DNA from: Tritrichomonas foetus
Taxonomy: Eukaryota > Parabasalia > Tritrichomonadida > Tritrichomonadidae
DNA length: 64,000 nucleotides
Direction of reading: 5' to 3'
Assembly (NCBI GenBank): GCA_001839685.1
Contig: MLAK01001149.1
Span: 7,474 to 71,473 of the forward strand
The notes under the pieces were generated by a model. It was not told the DNA's origin, did no database searches, and was given only the letters and a program-made list of their open reading frames with translations. Below are positions 27,959 to 36,677 of this stretch, in pieces (the stretch's first letter is position 1; every line of letters starts with the position of its first letter). Position numbers and translations under genes: made by a program.

Positions 27959-28981
27959 ATGATTGACCCAGATCCCAACCAAACTAGTACTAAAGTGAGG
28001 AACTACATATATACTGCGATTGAACAATATGGAAGACCTATCAGTGTTCACGAATACGAAAGGTGGATTCAAGAAAATGATTCTGAGTTGTGGGATGCTG
28101 TATCACAAAAATGTTATGATTATACTAGAATTATTCTCACACAAACAAGCAAAGACATGATAGTTAAATATCATTCCAGCCAACCAATTGAAGGAATTGA
28201 TTCGCGTTCCGTCTTTTATGGCTTATCCGCGAATCAATACGATGATAATATTTGGGTTGAACTTAATGATAAAAATCGATCAAAAAAAAGGAAGAAAAAG
28301 AAATTTGCAGATCGAAGTTATAACGCCTATATTCCCCAGCAAAATTGTAATGAAGAATACGATGATTATTTCGTTAGAAAAACTAGACTACCAACAAGAA
28401 ATAAAAATATTTCAAATTCTTCTCAAGTATTGTCCAGGAATTCCTCGCCTTCATATTCACCCCAAGAAAAGATTGATTACACTAGTGCTAATGATAATAA
28501 AATTCCTCAAGATATGAGTAATAATCATGAAAATAATAATTTGGTTCCTAACTATTCCACTAAATTGACAATTGAAACAAGTTCTTTCGAGCAAAAACCT
28601 TCTTCAATAGAAGATATGTCTTCACAAAGCGAAAATATTTCTTCTCCTGAGGAGAAAAAAGATGAAGGTACCACAGTGGCATTTAATGCTTTTCGTTTCG
28701 TATCATTACCGGAAAACACAAATGATATTTCAACGGAAACTTCATGGAATATTCTAAGCAATGAGCTATCTTTTATGGATCCATTTTGGCATGACTTAAT
28801 TAACGCACTTACAAAGATTCGAGACTATGTTCAATCTGGATACAGTATTCCTGATATTGTTAATACAATTACAAGTGAATATTTAACTTTTCAAAACGAA
28901 AACATACTAAAACATGCAGTAAACATAATTTACCAACAAGCTCTACAAATGACACATATAATTAAGAGTCATGCGATGTGA
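27959..28981 (+). CDS. trichomonad-type protein with winged-helix-like N-terminal domain
   Basis: 340 residues. The first 90 form a compact domain: KVRNYIYTAIEQYGRPISVH, then YERWIQENDSELWDAVSQKC, YDYTRIILTQTSKDMIVKY and a terminal DSRSVFYGL. A helix-turn-helix order with a C-terminal hairpin suggests a winged-helix fold. From memory, proteins with this N-terminal pattern (PIS...E, DY-x-R-x-I-L, FYGL) are numerous in Trichomonas and uncharacterised. A Ser/Asn/Gln-rich linker with a basic patch (KKRKKKKF, a possible nuclear signal) follows, and then a C-terminal helical part (SFMDPFWHDLINALTKIRDY) near residues 262-335. A nuclear DNA-binding role is an inference. The ATG at 27959 comes directly after an AT-rich leader. 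Confidence 0.7.
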   Translation: MIDPDPNQTSTKVRNYIYTAIEQYGRPISVHEYERWIQENDSELWDAVSQKCYDYTRIILTQTSKDMIVKYHSSQPIEGIDSRSVFYGLSANQYDDNIWVELNDKNRSKKRKKKKFADRSYNAYIPQQNCNEEYDDYFVRKTRLPTRNKNISNSSQVLSRNSSPSYSPQEKIDYTSANDNKIPQDMSNNHENNNLVPNYSTKLTIETSSFEQKPSSIEDMSSQSENISSPEEKKDEGTTVAFNAFRFVSLPENTNDISTETSWNILSNELSFMDPFWHDLINALTKIRDYVQSGYSIPDIVNTITSEYLTFQNENILKHAVNIIYQQALQMTHIIKSHAM

Positions 28982-29518
28982 AATCTGTTCTTATCAAATA
29001 TATCAATAAAATGTTATTATAATTCAAATTATAGTGTATTAGTTATTTCCGAAAAATTGAATCAATTGTTGATAGGTTTATAATTTGTGAAATCTGGAAT
29101 TAAAAGTGATTATCAGCTATTAAGGATAATTTTTATTGATCATTAATTGATTGTATTTCACTTAAAACTATACAATTTTCACATACGATTATTATTGATT
29201 ACAAATATGAATGGATGAATAAGTACGTAACAGATTTATAATCGCGTTATTATAACTAATAACAAGCAGTGAAGGATAATTTTATATATAATAATTTTCT
29301 ACACTTTTTCCGATTTGACATGTTACATTTTTCAATTTCTTATAAATTTCACTGGATATTTCTGGTTGAATCAGAGAAATAGATTGAGCTCTTAAAAGAT
29401 CACTCAGGTAAATATCATTTATTTGTTTCCCTGATATTCGAAACGATTAAATTCAAATGAAAAAATTGACCGTGAAAGGTCATTTTCAGGTCAATACAGC
29501 AAAAAATCACGTTTATTA
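28982..29518. other. intergenic region upstream of the split gene
   Basis: 537 bp, AT-rich. Near the next start it has TTGACC at 29466-29471 and GGTCAA at 29489-29494. No gene is seen. Confidence 0.6.
29466..29494. promoter_or_regulatory. inverted pair of GGTCAA motifs
   Basis: TTGACC (29466-29471) and GGTCAA (29489-29494) face each other, with a partial copy GGTCA between them at 29479-29483. They sit 25-53 bp upstream of the ATG at 29519. Confidence 0.35.
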
Positions 29519-30040
29519 ATGGAGGGAAAAGCAGATTCCCCAAAAGCACTCGAATATGTATGCTTATATTTTCTAACTCCAGTTGACGAAATACCTAGAG
29601 ATTCGAGATTACAGTAAAGCGCTTATTATCGCCAATGCAAGTATCTATTTTTTATTCTAATATCAGTTTTAACGAATTATCCGCATCATGAACTCGTTCT
29701 AGAACTCCGAAAATACATACTGTTGCAAATGAATGCTCCAGACGATTACGAACCAATTACAGAGGCCGAATTGGAAGAAGTTGAACATTTCGATCCTAAT
29801 ACAGAAGATTTGACAGACGATGAAGAAGAAGAAGAAGAAGAAATGAGCGAAGAAGAAGAGGAAGTAAAAGAAAAATTAATTCATATTCATCCACCGCCTG
29901 CAAAATTGCATCCTGTGACTCAGGCCAAAAAGCCAAAAGTTGGAAAGCTTCCTTCACCTCGTCAAAGAAAGCCAGTTAAAAAGATTATCAAGCCAAATGT
30001 TCATGTTTCTGTCCAAAATGTTCCGTTGAAGAAAAAGTAA
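29519..30040 (+). CDS. small acidic protein, ERICH2-like, gene with two tiny introns
   Basis: The gene has three exons: 29519-29557, 29583-29640 and 29667-30040. Spliced, it gives MEGKADSPKALEYLTKYLEI, then RDYSKALIIANAILTNYPHH, a third helix (LVLELRKYILLQM) and an acidic region (EEEEEEEMSEEEEE) before a basic Pro/Lys tail. Without splicing, the first two exons hit a stop at 29615-29617 and the helical domain is lost. The N-terminal helices look like a degenerate TPR pair. Helices followed by an acid run resemble the C-terminal region of glutamate-rich protein 2 (ERICH2), a protein of ciliated and sperm cells; that is memory-based and tentative. The protein has 139 residues. The gene follows an inverted GGTCAA pair. 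Confidence 0.65.
29558..29582 (+). other. predicted 25-nt intron 1
   Basis: It starts GTATGC and ends TTCTAACTCCAG. It lies between codons (after TAT, before TTG). Its removal puts exon 1 in frame with exon 2. The ends resemble the known trichomonad intron consensus (5' GTAYGT, 3' ACTAACACACAG), with one base fewer between the CTAAC branch motif and the AG. Confidence 0.65.
29641..29666 (+). other. predicted 26-nt intron 2
   Basis: It starts GTATCT and ends TTCTAATATCAG. It interrupts an Ile codon after its first base (A|TT). Removal restores the frame into exon 3. The last 12 nt match those of intron 1 at 9 positions, in the same register to the AG. Confidence 0.65.
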
Positions 30041-30776
30041 CGGGAAAGTGCATCAAATTGTTCCTACATCAAATTCAGTTCACATGTGAATCATGTTATT
30101 GATGATCATAATTGTTTATGAGTGGTTTTCTAGAATTAACTATTATTGTATCAATAATCCATGCTTTTTCTTTTTTGTTGAATAAAAAATTAACAAATGA
30201 AATTGATTCTCACCTTATTCATGGAAATGTTTTCATACTTTTAGAACAAATTCTAATGATTCAAGGAGAATTGGAAGAACTCGCTATGTCATATCTATGA
30301 ATTTTGTGAAAAGACGGAAATTCTGATATTAATATCGTAGTATTCGGTGGCAATTAAAGAGTATTATGTTAATAAGATAAATAATATACTGATGGAAACA
30401 TAATGTACCAAAAGAAATAGTTTTTTGAAGCTTGAATAGAAGCATCAGATTTATAATTCTTATCAAAATCTTAAATTTGAGATTGAACAAAGATAATCAA
30501 ACATTATCAATATACTATTAAAAGCAATTTTGAAATGGAATGATAAAATTAGTTGAATATTTATTGAGCATTTTGTTGTTTTTTGAGAAAGATTTTAATT
30601 TCAATAACCGGCTTTATATACATAGAAAAAATTTTGTTTATTTTCAATACAACTTTTTTATAACAAAAATGGTCTTTATTTGAGACGTAATGGACAAATA
30701 AAAATTTAAAAAGTCAGTCAAAATCGAGTGAAATTTTTGGGTGGCCTTGTCAAAACCGTCCCGGCCTTTTGATCCT
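30041..30776. other. intergenic region upstream of uL14
   Basis: 736 bp, AT-rich. A 60-codon frame with an ATG (30118-30300; IIHAFSFLLNKKLTNEID ... LLEQILMIQGELEEL) has coding-like composition and may be a decayed fragment or tiny gene; I could not assign it. GC content rises sharply in the last 40 bp before the uL14 start. Confidence 0.45.
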
Positions 30777-31199
30777 ATGTCTAAACGCGGTCGTACAGGT
30801 CAGCAAGGTACAAAATTCGCTATGACACTCGCCCTTCCAGTTGGTGCAGTCGTCCAATGCGCCGATAACTCAGGAGCCAAGACAATGTTCGTCATTTCAT
30901 GCCGTGGCCGTAAGGGAAGGCTTAACAGACTTCCAGCTGCCTCAGTTTCCGATCTTACTGTCGTCACAATCAAGAAGGGTAAGCCAGCCCTCCGTAAGAA
31001 GGTTATGTGCGGAGTTATCATCCGTCAAAAGCGCCTTTGGCGTCGTAAGGACGGTGTTGTCATTGGATTCGAAGACAATGCCGGTGTTGTCATCAATGAT
31101 AAGGGAGAAATGAAAGGATCAGCCATTACAGGACCAGTTGCTAAGGAATGTGCCGAATTGTGGCCAAAGATCGCTAGCGTCGCTCCGGCCGTTTTCTAA
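30777..31199 (+). CDS. RPL23: 60S ribosomal protein L23 (uL14)
   Basis: 140 residues starting [20 protein letters not shown], then [20 protein letters not shown], a signature near-identical in layout to eukaryotic uL14 (PVGAV-x-x-CADN-x-GAK). [20 protein letters not shown] and [20 protein letters not shown] follow the same family order. It binds 28S rRNA at the subunit interface. The length equals that of human RPL23 (140). An in-frame GTG 36 nt upstream was rejected because the family starts at MSKRG. Codon use is G/C-rich at third positions, unlike its neighbours, as expected for a highly expressed gene. No TCAYW element is visible in the immediate leader. Confidence 0.95.
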   Translation: MSKRGRTGQQGTKFAMTLALPVGAVVQCADNSGAKTMFVISCRGRKGRLNRLPAASVSDLTVVTIKKGKPALRKKVMCGVIIRQKRLWRRKDGVVIGFEDNAGVVINDKGEMKGSAITGPVAKECAELWPKIASVAPAVF

Positions 31200-31754
31200 A
31201 CAACATAAACTATTAATAACTCAATTCTTCTTCTCTTTTTTTGATTTTCGTTTTATTCGATTTTATCTTTATTCCATCAAAAGCAAATTTCCTTCTTCCT
31301 CATTCGCTCCAATCCCATGAATGTTCCAACGGAAATCTCAAAATCATGATTTTGCCAATAAAAAAATGATTCCGCATCAAGTCGATATCTTCGATCATTC
31401 TTTGAATCAACTTTTTTAAGAAATTTACAGTCATTAAGTCATTTTGGAGCGGTTAATGCCTAAATCACAAATGTTAATCTTTATTTTCCAATATTGTAAA
31501 GCTCATTATAATGAAATTAGATATTATCTGCGTTTCTTATCATTCTAGGTTACTAATACGGAAAAATTGGAAATCTATCGCAAACGTGTTTCTTATTTAC
31601 TTTAGTGAATATCATGAAAGCCTGATAATATTTTGTGAGCAAAGTAGTAATTAGATTTCAAAGATAATCTGTGAAAGATATAAAAAATGAAGAACCATGA
31701 ATAATTATGTATATGTCCAATGATTTATAACGATATTTAATAAAAGTATATCTA
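31200..31754. other. convergent intergenic spacer
   Basis: 555 bp between the 3' ends of uL14 and SNU13. AT-rich with pyrimidine tracts directly after the uL14 stop. No gene is seen. Confidence 0.65.
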
Positions 31755-32153
31755 TTACTCACTTCCAACAAAAGCCTCTTCAACCTTAATCTTTAAATTA
31801 TCGATTGTAGTCTTAAGTCTTGATGAATCCTTCTTTGTAATTGAGCAAGCAATGACTGATCTGGAAACACCACAGGCACGTCCGAGGGCGGCACGTGATG
31901 GGATGAAAATATATGGAACGTTTTTGTCTTCGCAAAGAAGTGGAAGGTGCATCACAATTTCTATTGGGTCTGAATCACCGGCAATAATGACTAATTCTGC
32001 AACGGAGCGATTCAAAGTTTTGGTAACTTCGTTGGCGCCTTTTCTGAGCTGTTTGTTTTGAACAGCTTGCGAGATTAACTGAAGAATAGCAGCTGTAAGG
32101 TCATCGTTTGCGAGTGGATAAGCTTTTGGAGAAACTTGTGGTTGATTCGACAT
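31755..32153 (-). CDS. SNU13: SNU13 / NHP2L1 (15.5K) snRNP and snoRNP protein
   Basis: 132 residues. SPKAYPLANDDLTAAILQLI, NKQLRKGANEVTKTLNR, LPLLCEDKNVPYIFIPSRAA and LGRACGVSRSVIACSI match the L7Ae/NHP2-like family, and the PKAYPLA start is specific to SNU13. It binds the kink-turn of U4 snRNA and of box C/D snoRNAs, nucleating spliceosome and snoRNP assembly. The frame is open upstream with further in-frame ATGs (up to 32297), but homology begins at MSNQPQ (ATG at 32153), so I chose that start. Its presence fits the spliceosomal introns proposed for the gene at 29.5 kb. Confidence 0.92.
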   Translation of the reverse strand: MSNQPQVSPKAYPLANDDLTAAILQLISQAVQNKQLRKGANEVTKTLNRSVAELVIIAGDSDPIEIVMHLPLLCEDKNVPYIFIPSRAALGRACGVSRSVIACSITKKDSSRLKTTIDNLKIKVEEAFVGSE

Positions 32154-32376
32154 CAAATGGTCGTGAATGGGATTGAGAGAAACCGCTGATTTCTTAAATT
32201 CTGAGTGGAAAGACGATAAAAGTTTACAACATGATCTCTGAAGGTCATTCAACTTTTTCATAACATATTTAGCAGTAATATTCAAAAAAGAGACCATATA
32301 AGAACTCAAATGTTACATGTGATTTTTTCAAGCAAAAAAAAAAAAATCATGAAAAAATATATTCGATGATTATTTA

Positions 32377-33429
32377 TTATAATTCAGAATTTTCTAACTT
32401 CGCACGTGTGACCCACTTTCCTTCACCATTCAAAACAAGTTCGAGTTGATCTCTGAGCGTTTTGATTGGAGTTGTGACGAAAGCGTCTTTGCGGGGATTA
32501 TAAATGAAAGCAGTATCTTTCTTCTTCATGAATGCGAACGGGAATCCTTCTTTGCCGAGAAGCCAATTGAGATTGGACCTTGAGTACATCTTTTTGAGAG
32601 ATTCTACTTCGTTCGATGGCTTGGCTGCATTGACAACAACACAAAGCGAATGCGATCCAATGCAGACGTCATCGAAGTATCTTGGAAGAGCGTAGCCTGG
32701 GTGGGCTCCCTCTGTTGAATGGCCGGAGGAAGCTGTAGATGATGCTGAAGATGCTGCTGATGTTGGTGCGCCTTGGACCAGCTTGAAGAAGAATTTGTCA
32801 ACCGCTGCAATAAGCTGATTATAATTCATATGTCCTTTGTAGAAAATGGACTGTGTTCCATTAGCGAAAATAATAGCAGGAACGCTTCCAACATTGAATG
32901 GGAACATAAAGTTTGTATTATTGCAAAAACCAACGCGGACATTCTTCTCAGCGTAATAAGCGGCAAGAGCTCTCCAAACAACTGGGATCTTTGGTCCGTT
33001 GTTGAAGTAGATAATTGATGGCTGCTTTGCATCCCTCCAGGCGAGTGTTACTGTTTGGACATATTTTGGAATGTATGGTACAGCTTTCTTGATAATATCA
33101 CGAACATCAAAGTTTCCTTTATATGTGCCATTTACTTTGCTGTTGAAAAACATAATCGTTGGAAATGTCGAGAGTCCGAGTTTTTGAATGATTTTTGTTT
33201 GTTTTGTTGCATTGACGATCGCAAATTTCATACCTAATGATTTACGAGAAGCTGTGCTGAATTTGTTGTAAATGTCTTTGTTGTCTTCGATCTTATTTGG
33301 TTCGTAGAAAAGAACAACCCAAACTTCGTTTTTCTTGCAGCGAACGATGCTGCTGTCAAATGTTAATTCGTTTAAATATGGAATCGAGTCTGCTAATGCA
33401 AATGAGCAAAGAGAGAAAAGAAAATACAT
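32377..33429 (-). CDS. ER thioredoxin-fold protein lacking CXXC
   Basis: 350 residues with an N-terminal signal peptide (MYFLFSLCSFALADS). The first domain has VVLFYEPNKIEDNKD where a protein disulfide isomerase has FYAPWCGHCK, so both redox cysteines are missing; the later LGLSTFPTIMFFNS keeps the cis-Pro strand. A second thioredoxin-like unit follows (VRVGFCNNTNF ... VGSVPAIIFANGTQS), also without CXXC, then a Ser/Ala linker (SAASSASSTASSG) and a third alpha/beta part. The order resembles P5-type PDIs or the thioredoxin region of DNAJC16, but catalysis is not expected. It is probably a secretory-pathway chaperone or binding protein. There is no KDEL; it ends in KLENSEL, which could act weakly as a retrieval signal (inference). 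Confidence 0.75.
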   Translation of the reverse strand: MYFLFSLCSFALADSIPYLNELTFDSSIVRCKKNEVWVVLFYEPNKIEDNKDIYNKFSTASRKSLGMKFAIVNATKQTKIIQKLGLSTFPTIMFFNSKVNGTYKGNFDVRDIIKKAVPYIPKYVQTVTLAWRDAKQPSIIYFNNGPKIPVVWRALAAYYAEKNVRVGFCNNTNFMFPFNVGSVPAIIFANGTQSIFYKGHMNYNQLIAAVDKFFFKLVQGAPTSAASSASSTASSGHSTEGAHPGYALPRYFDDVCIGSHSLCVVVNAAKPSNEVESLKKMYSRSNLNWLLGKEGFPFAFMKKKDTAFIYNPRKDAFVTTPIKTLRDQLELVLNGEGKWVTRAKLENSEL

Positions 33430-33918
33430 TTTGATAATGCCCTTTTCTATTCAAATATAAATGATCTGACCAAATTATGTATTTCAGAAATTCAATGAAT
33501 TTATTGTTTATCCCCATTTAAAAATTTTGACCTTTGTTTATGAAATGATTGGCATTGTATTGAAATGAATTGAAATATGGATTTCACGCCTTGAACTACA
33601 AGGCTTGACCCAATTTTCGGAGCTTTCCTTAATTATTGAATGGCCACGTCATCAGTACAAGGAGGGAATAAATTGTAATAATTGTTATAGCACATTCATC
33701 AATGCTTTCAATAAGTTGGTATGTCGGTCGCAATAATAGTGAAAAAGGTGAATTGTTAATAAATTATGTGGTCGCGAAATTAAAATCTGTGAAAAAGTTT
33801 CATCTAAGTAATATGTGATGACAGATTTAATTTCACATTCTCTTTAAGCATGAATTTTGTTCAAAAATGACACCATAATCAAGATTTTACTTAAGTTGTG
33901 CAATTTAAGCTGCAACAA

Positions 33919-33940
33919 GAATGATATTATAATATCATTC
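33919..33940. other. perfect 22-bp palindrome
   Basis: The half-site GAATGATATTA is followed at once by its exact reverse complement. It could be a dimer binding site or a chance AT-rich dyad. Confidence 0.35.
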
Positions 33941-34457
33941 ATCCTTCCAGCCAATCTCAAAACAGAAGGTCTAAATGTGTAAAAATGAAGAAAATAAATA
34001 TGTTTTGATGTGAATCATATCAATTTATTTTTTCATTCTAATTAATTTAGATTCAATCTTTTTTGTCGTAATTGACAAAAAGAGTAGCCATTTATGTAGT
34101 GACAATTTGCAGTCTCGTTTCAAAATGACCCTTCACAAATTTCATTAATGAAGAAACTCACCAAATCATAAATTTCAAAATCACCCAATTAATAAAATCA
34201 CAAACTTCATAAACAAATGAACTTCATTTTCGAAATGATTTAATATAGATTCTATAATTCATCAGATATCTATGGAGGTCTCATAAAAAATGAATTAAAA
34301 TATTCTTTGGTTGAGAGAATAAGTTTCGAGTCACAATTTTTTTAGAGAATCCAAACATTCATGATCAAATTTTTGTTTTGGGCGTGATTAGTTAATTTAA
34401 AACCAGAATTTTAAGAAAATAAAGAAAAAAAACCAAGGATGCTGATAGATTTTATAT

Positions 34458-34559
34458 GGTCAAAATATGGTCAAAAAGTAAAAACAGTTTTATTCAATAT
34501 TACATAAAAATTGATATTTTCAATATTATCATTATCTAAAATTCAAGAAAAAAGGTCAA
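34458..34559 (+). promoter_or_regulatory. three GGTCAA motifs upstream of copine
   Basis: Copies lie at 34458-34463, 34469-34474 (each preceded by ATAT) and 34554-34559, all plus strand, 200-300 bp before the copine ATG. The distance is larger than at other genes, which would imply a long leader or a different start. Confidence 0.3.
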
Positions 34560-34761
34560 TTGTCAGTTTTATTGAAAAAACGTAAATTTATTACTTTTTC
34601 TGAGGGAAATTACATCAAAGATAATATCAAATTTCTGATAGATGATGAAAAATTTCATATTCAACTACAAAGTTGTGATGTTAACTTCACAAAAAACCGC
34701 AAAAATTCGAAATTTTCACTCAATTTAGAGAGTGTATCTCAATTAACTACCATTTTATTGA

Positions 34762-36396
34762 ATGAGTGTTGCTTACGGAACATGGCACCAAACTCAAGCC
34801 AAGATTAACAATGGCCTCCAAGCAGTTGGAAATAGTACAGAAATTCTCGATACAGCTTCAAACGCACCAATCATCAATATTCACGTGTCGTGTAAAAATA
34901 TCGAAAAATTGGACGTTGGCAGTGAATCTGACCCAATGGTTGTTATGTTTATTCCAGTAAATGGTCAATATGTAGAAATCGCGCGAACGGAAGTCATCTG
35001 GAACGATTGTAATCCCAAATTCGTAAAATTTTTCCAAGCAATGTACATCTTCGAAACGCAACAGCCACTTCGATTCGGCATCTACGATGTAGATTCTGAT
35101 AAGGCTCCACTCGAAAAACACGATTTTGTCGGAAATGTCGATACTGATGTTCAATATCTTGTTTCAAATACTGCTTCTGCGCTCGAATTCAAGATACAGC
35201 ATAGCACCGGAAAGAATCGAGGAACTCTTGTTTTAACAATTGAACAAGCTTCAAACTGCGGCTCAGTCGTTCAGGGAACTGTTTCTGTCAATAAATTGAA
35301 AAAAGTTCGAACTTTTTCAAAGAATAGTCCATATGTCCAATTTTCAAAGCCATGTGAAGCTGGTACAGATTTGCCAGTATTCCGAACAGAAGTTGCAAAG
35401 AAATGTTTTACATGCACATTCAAACAATTCCAAATCCCACTTCAGAATTTGTGTAATGGTGACATGGAAATGCCTATCAATGTGACTGTGATGAACTACT
35501 CGTCAAAGAAAGCCGATACACCAGTTGGAACTTATACAGCAAGTGTAGCACAATTGATGGAATCTGTAAATCAACAGCATGAGATTCTAAATACGAAAAC
35601 CAGAAAGCCTATGGGATTTGTGAAATTTACTAATCTCACTACATTCAAAAAACCAACATTTTACGATTATATTCGTGGAGGAATTCAATTGAATTTAATC
35701 ACTGCAATTGATTTTACTGCATCAAATAGAGATCCATGTGATCCACAGTCACTTCACCACCTTCGTGAAGGATTCTTAAATCAATATGAACAATGTATTT
35801 GGGCAGTTGGAAATGTTGTTTGTCCATACGATTCTGATCAACTCTTTGCTGTTTATGGATTTGGTGGAAAAATCAACGGACAAGTCAGTCATTGTTTCCC
35901 ACTTACTTTCGATCCTTCAAACCCAACGGTAAACGGTCTTCCTGCTATTATTGCTGCATATAAGAACTCACTATCTGTTGTTCAACTTAGTGGACCAACT
36001 CTATTTGCACCAGTCATTACTTCTGCCTCCGAGGTTGCACTCCAGTCCTTCCAAACATCGAAAACTTACACAATTTTGCTGATTATCACCGATGGAGTGA
36101 TCAACGATATGCGTGAGACAGTTGATGCAATCGTGAAAGCATCAGACGCACCATTGAGTATCATCATTGTCGGTGTTGGAAATGCAAACTTCGATTCAAT
36201 GGACCAACTCGATGGTGACGATCATCCACTCGTCTCAACTTCTGGAATCCGAGTTAAAAGAGATATTGTTCAATTTGTACCATTCAACAAATACAATGGC
36301 AGTAATGGAGTTGCCCTTGCAGGAGAAGTCCTTGCTGAGATTCCAACACAAGTTCATCAATATTGCTCAACTCATGGAATTGTCCCACAAATTTGA
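34762..36396 (+). CDS. copine
   Basis: 544 residues in copine order. The first C2 domain (about 35-150) has ESDPMVVMFI and DCNPKFVKFF. The second C2 domain (about 165-290) has SPYVQFSK. The A (vWA-like) domain (about 310-535) has LNLITAIDFTASNRDP, the copine MIDAS motif D-x-T-x-SN, then FAVYGFGGKINGQVSHCFPL, TILLIITDGVINDM, and IIVGVGNANFDSMDQLDGDD, which is a copine hallmark. Copines bind membranes in a Ca2+-dependent way and recruit partners through the A domain. Some acidic Ca2+ ligands in the C2 loops appear replaced, so Ca2+ sensitivity is uncertain. The length agrees with the family (about 540). Confidence 0.93.
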   Translation: MSVAYGTWHQTQAKINNGLQAVGNSTEILDTASNAPIINIHVSCKNIEKLDVGSESDPMVVMFIPVNGQYVEIARTEVIWNDCNPKFVKFFQAMYIFETQQPLRFGIYDVDSDKAPLEKHDFVGNVDTDVQYLVSNTASALEFKIQHSTGKNRGTLVLTIEQASNCGSVVQGTVSVNKLKKVRTFSKNSPYVQFSKPCEAGTDLPVFRTEVAKKCFTCTFKQFQIPLQNLCNGDMEMPINVTVMNYSSKKADTPVGTYTASVAQLMESVNQQHEILNTKTRKPMGFVKFTNLTTFKKPTFYDYIRGGIQLNLITAIDFTASNRDPCDPQSLHHLREGFLNQYEQCIWAVGNVVCPYDSDQLFAVYGFGGKINGQVSHCFPLTFDPSNPTVNGLPAIIAAYKNSLSVVQLSGPTLFAPVITSASEVALQSFQTSKTYTILLIITDGVINDMRETVDAIVKASDAPLSIIIVGVGNANFDSMDQLDGDDHPLVSTSGIRVKRDIVQFVPFNKYNGSNGVALAGEVLAEIPTQVHQYCSTHGIVPQI

Positions 36397-36454
36397 GAAA
36401 ATTGCCTATTTATTGGAAAAAATTAAATTAAAAAATGAAAGGAAAAAATTTCAT

Positions 36455-36677
36455 TGTTTTGATATTTGTTTGTTATTTTGATATTTGTTTGTTATTTTGA
36501 TATTTGTTTGTTATTTTGATATTTGTTTGTTATTTTGATATTTGTTTGTTATTTTGATATTTGTTTGTTATTTTGATATTTGTTTGTTATTTTGATATTT
36601 GTTTGTTATTTTGATATTTGTTTGTTATTTTGATATTTGTTTGTTGTTTTGATATTTGTTTGTTGTTTTGATATTTA
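36455..36677 (+). repeat. 19-bp tandem repeat, about 11.5 copies
   Basis: The unit is GATATTTGTTTGTTATTTT. Twelve GATATTT starts occur every 19 bp from 36461 to 36670. All internal units are identical; the last two carry a TGTTGTTTT variant. It begins about 60 bp after the copine stop. The period is not a multiple of three and it is not coding. It is a minisatellite-like array with recent expansion. Confidence 0.95.

Larger units (their letters stand above)
33430..34761. other. long divergent intergenic region
   Basis: 1.33 kb between the PDI-like gene (minus) and copine (plus). It has TTGACC at 33527-33532 and 33605-33610 (GGTCAA toward the minus gene), a small hairpin GCCTTG-AACTA-CAAGGC at 33588-33604, a perfect 22-bp palindrome at 33919-33940, and GGTCAA at 34458, 34469 and 34554. 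An 82-codon frame at 34560-34808 has no ATG and overlaps copine; it is treated as noise. Confidence 0.6.

Noticed and set aside
30741..30776. GTG-initiated extension of ribosomal protein uL14
   Set aside because: Nuclear genes start at ATG and the family begins at MSKRG.
34560..34808. 82-codon plus-strand frame before copine
   Set aside because: No ATG, overlaps the copine start in another frame, and is made of AT-rich leader sequence.
36455..36677. CRISPR-like array
   Set aside because: The 19-bp units are head-to-tail without spacers, so it is a minisatellite.
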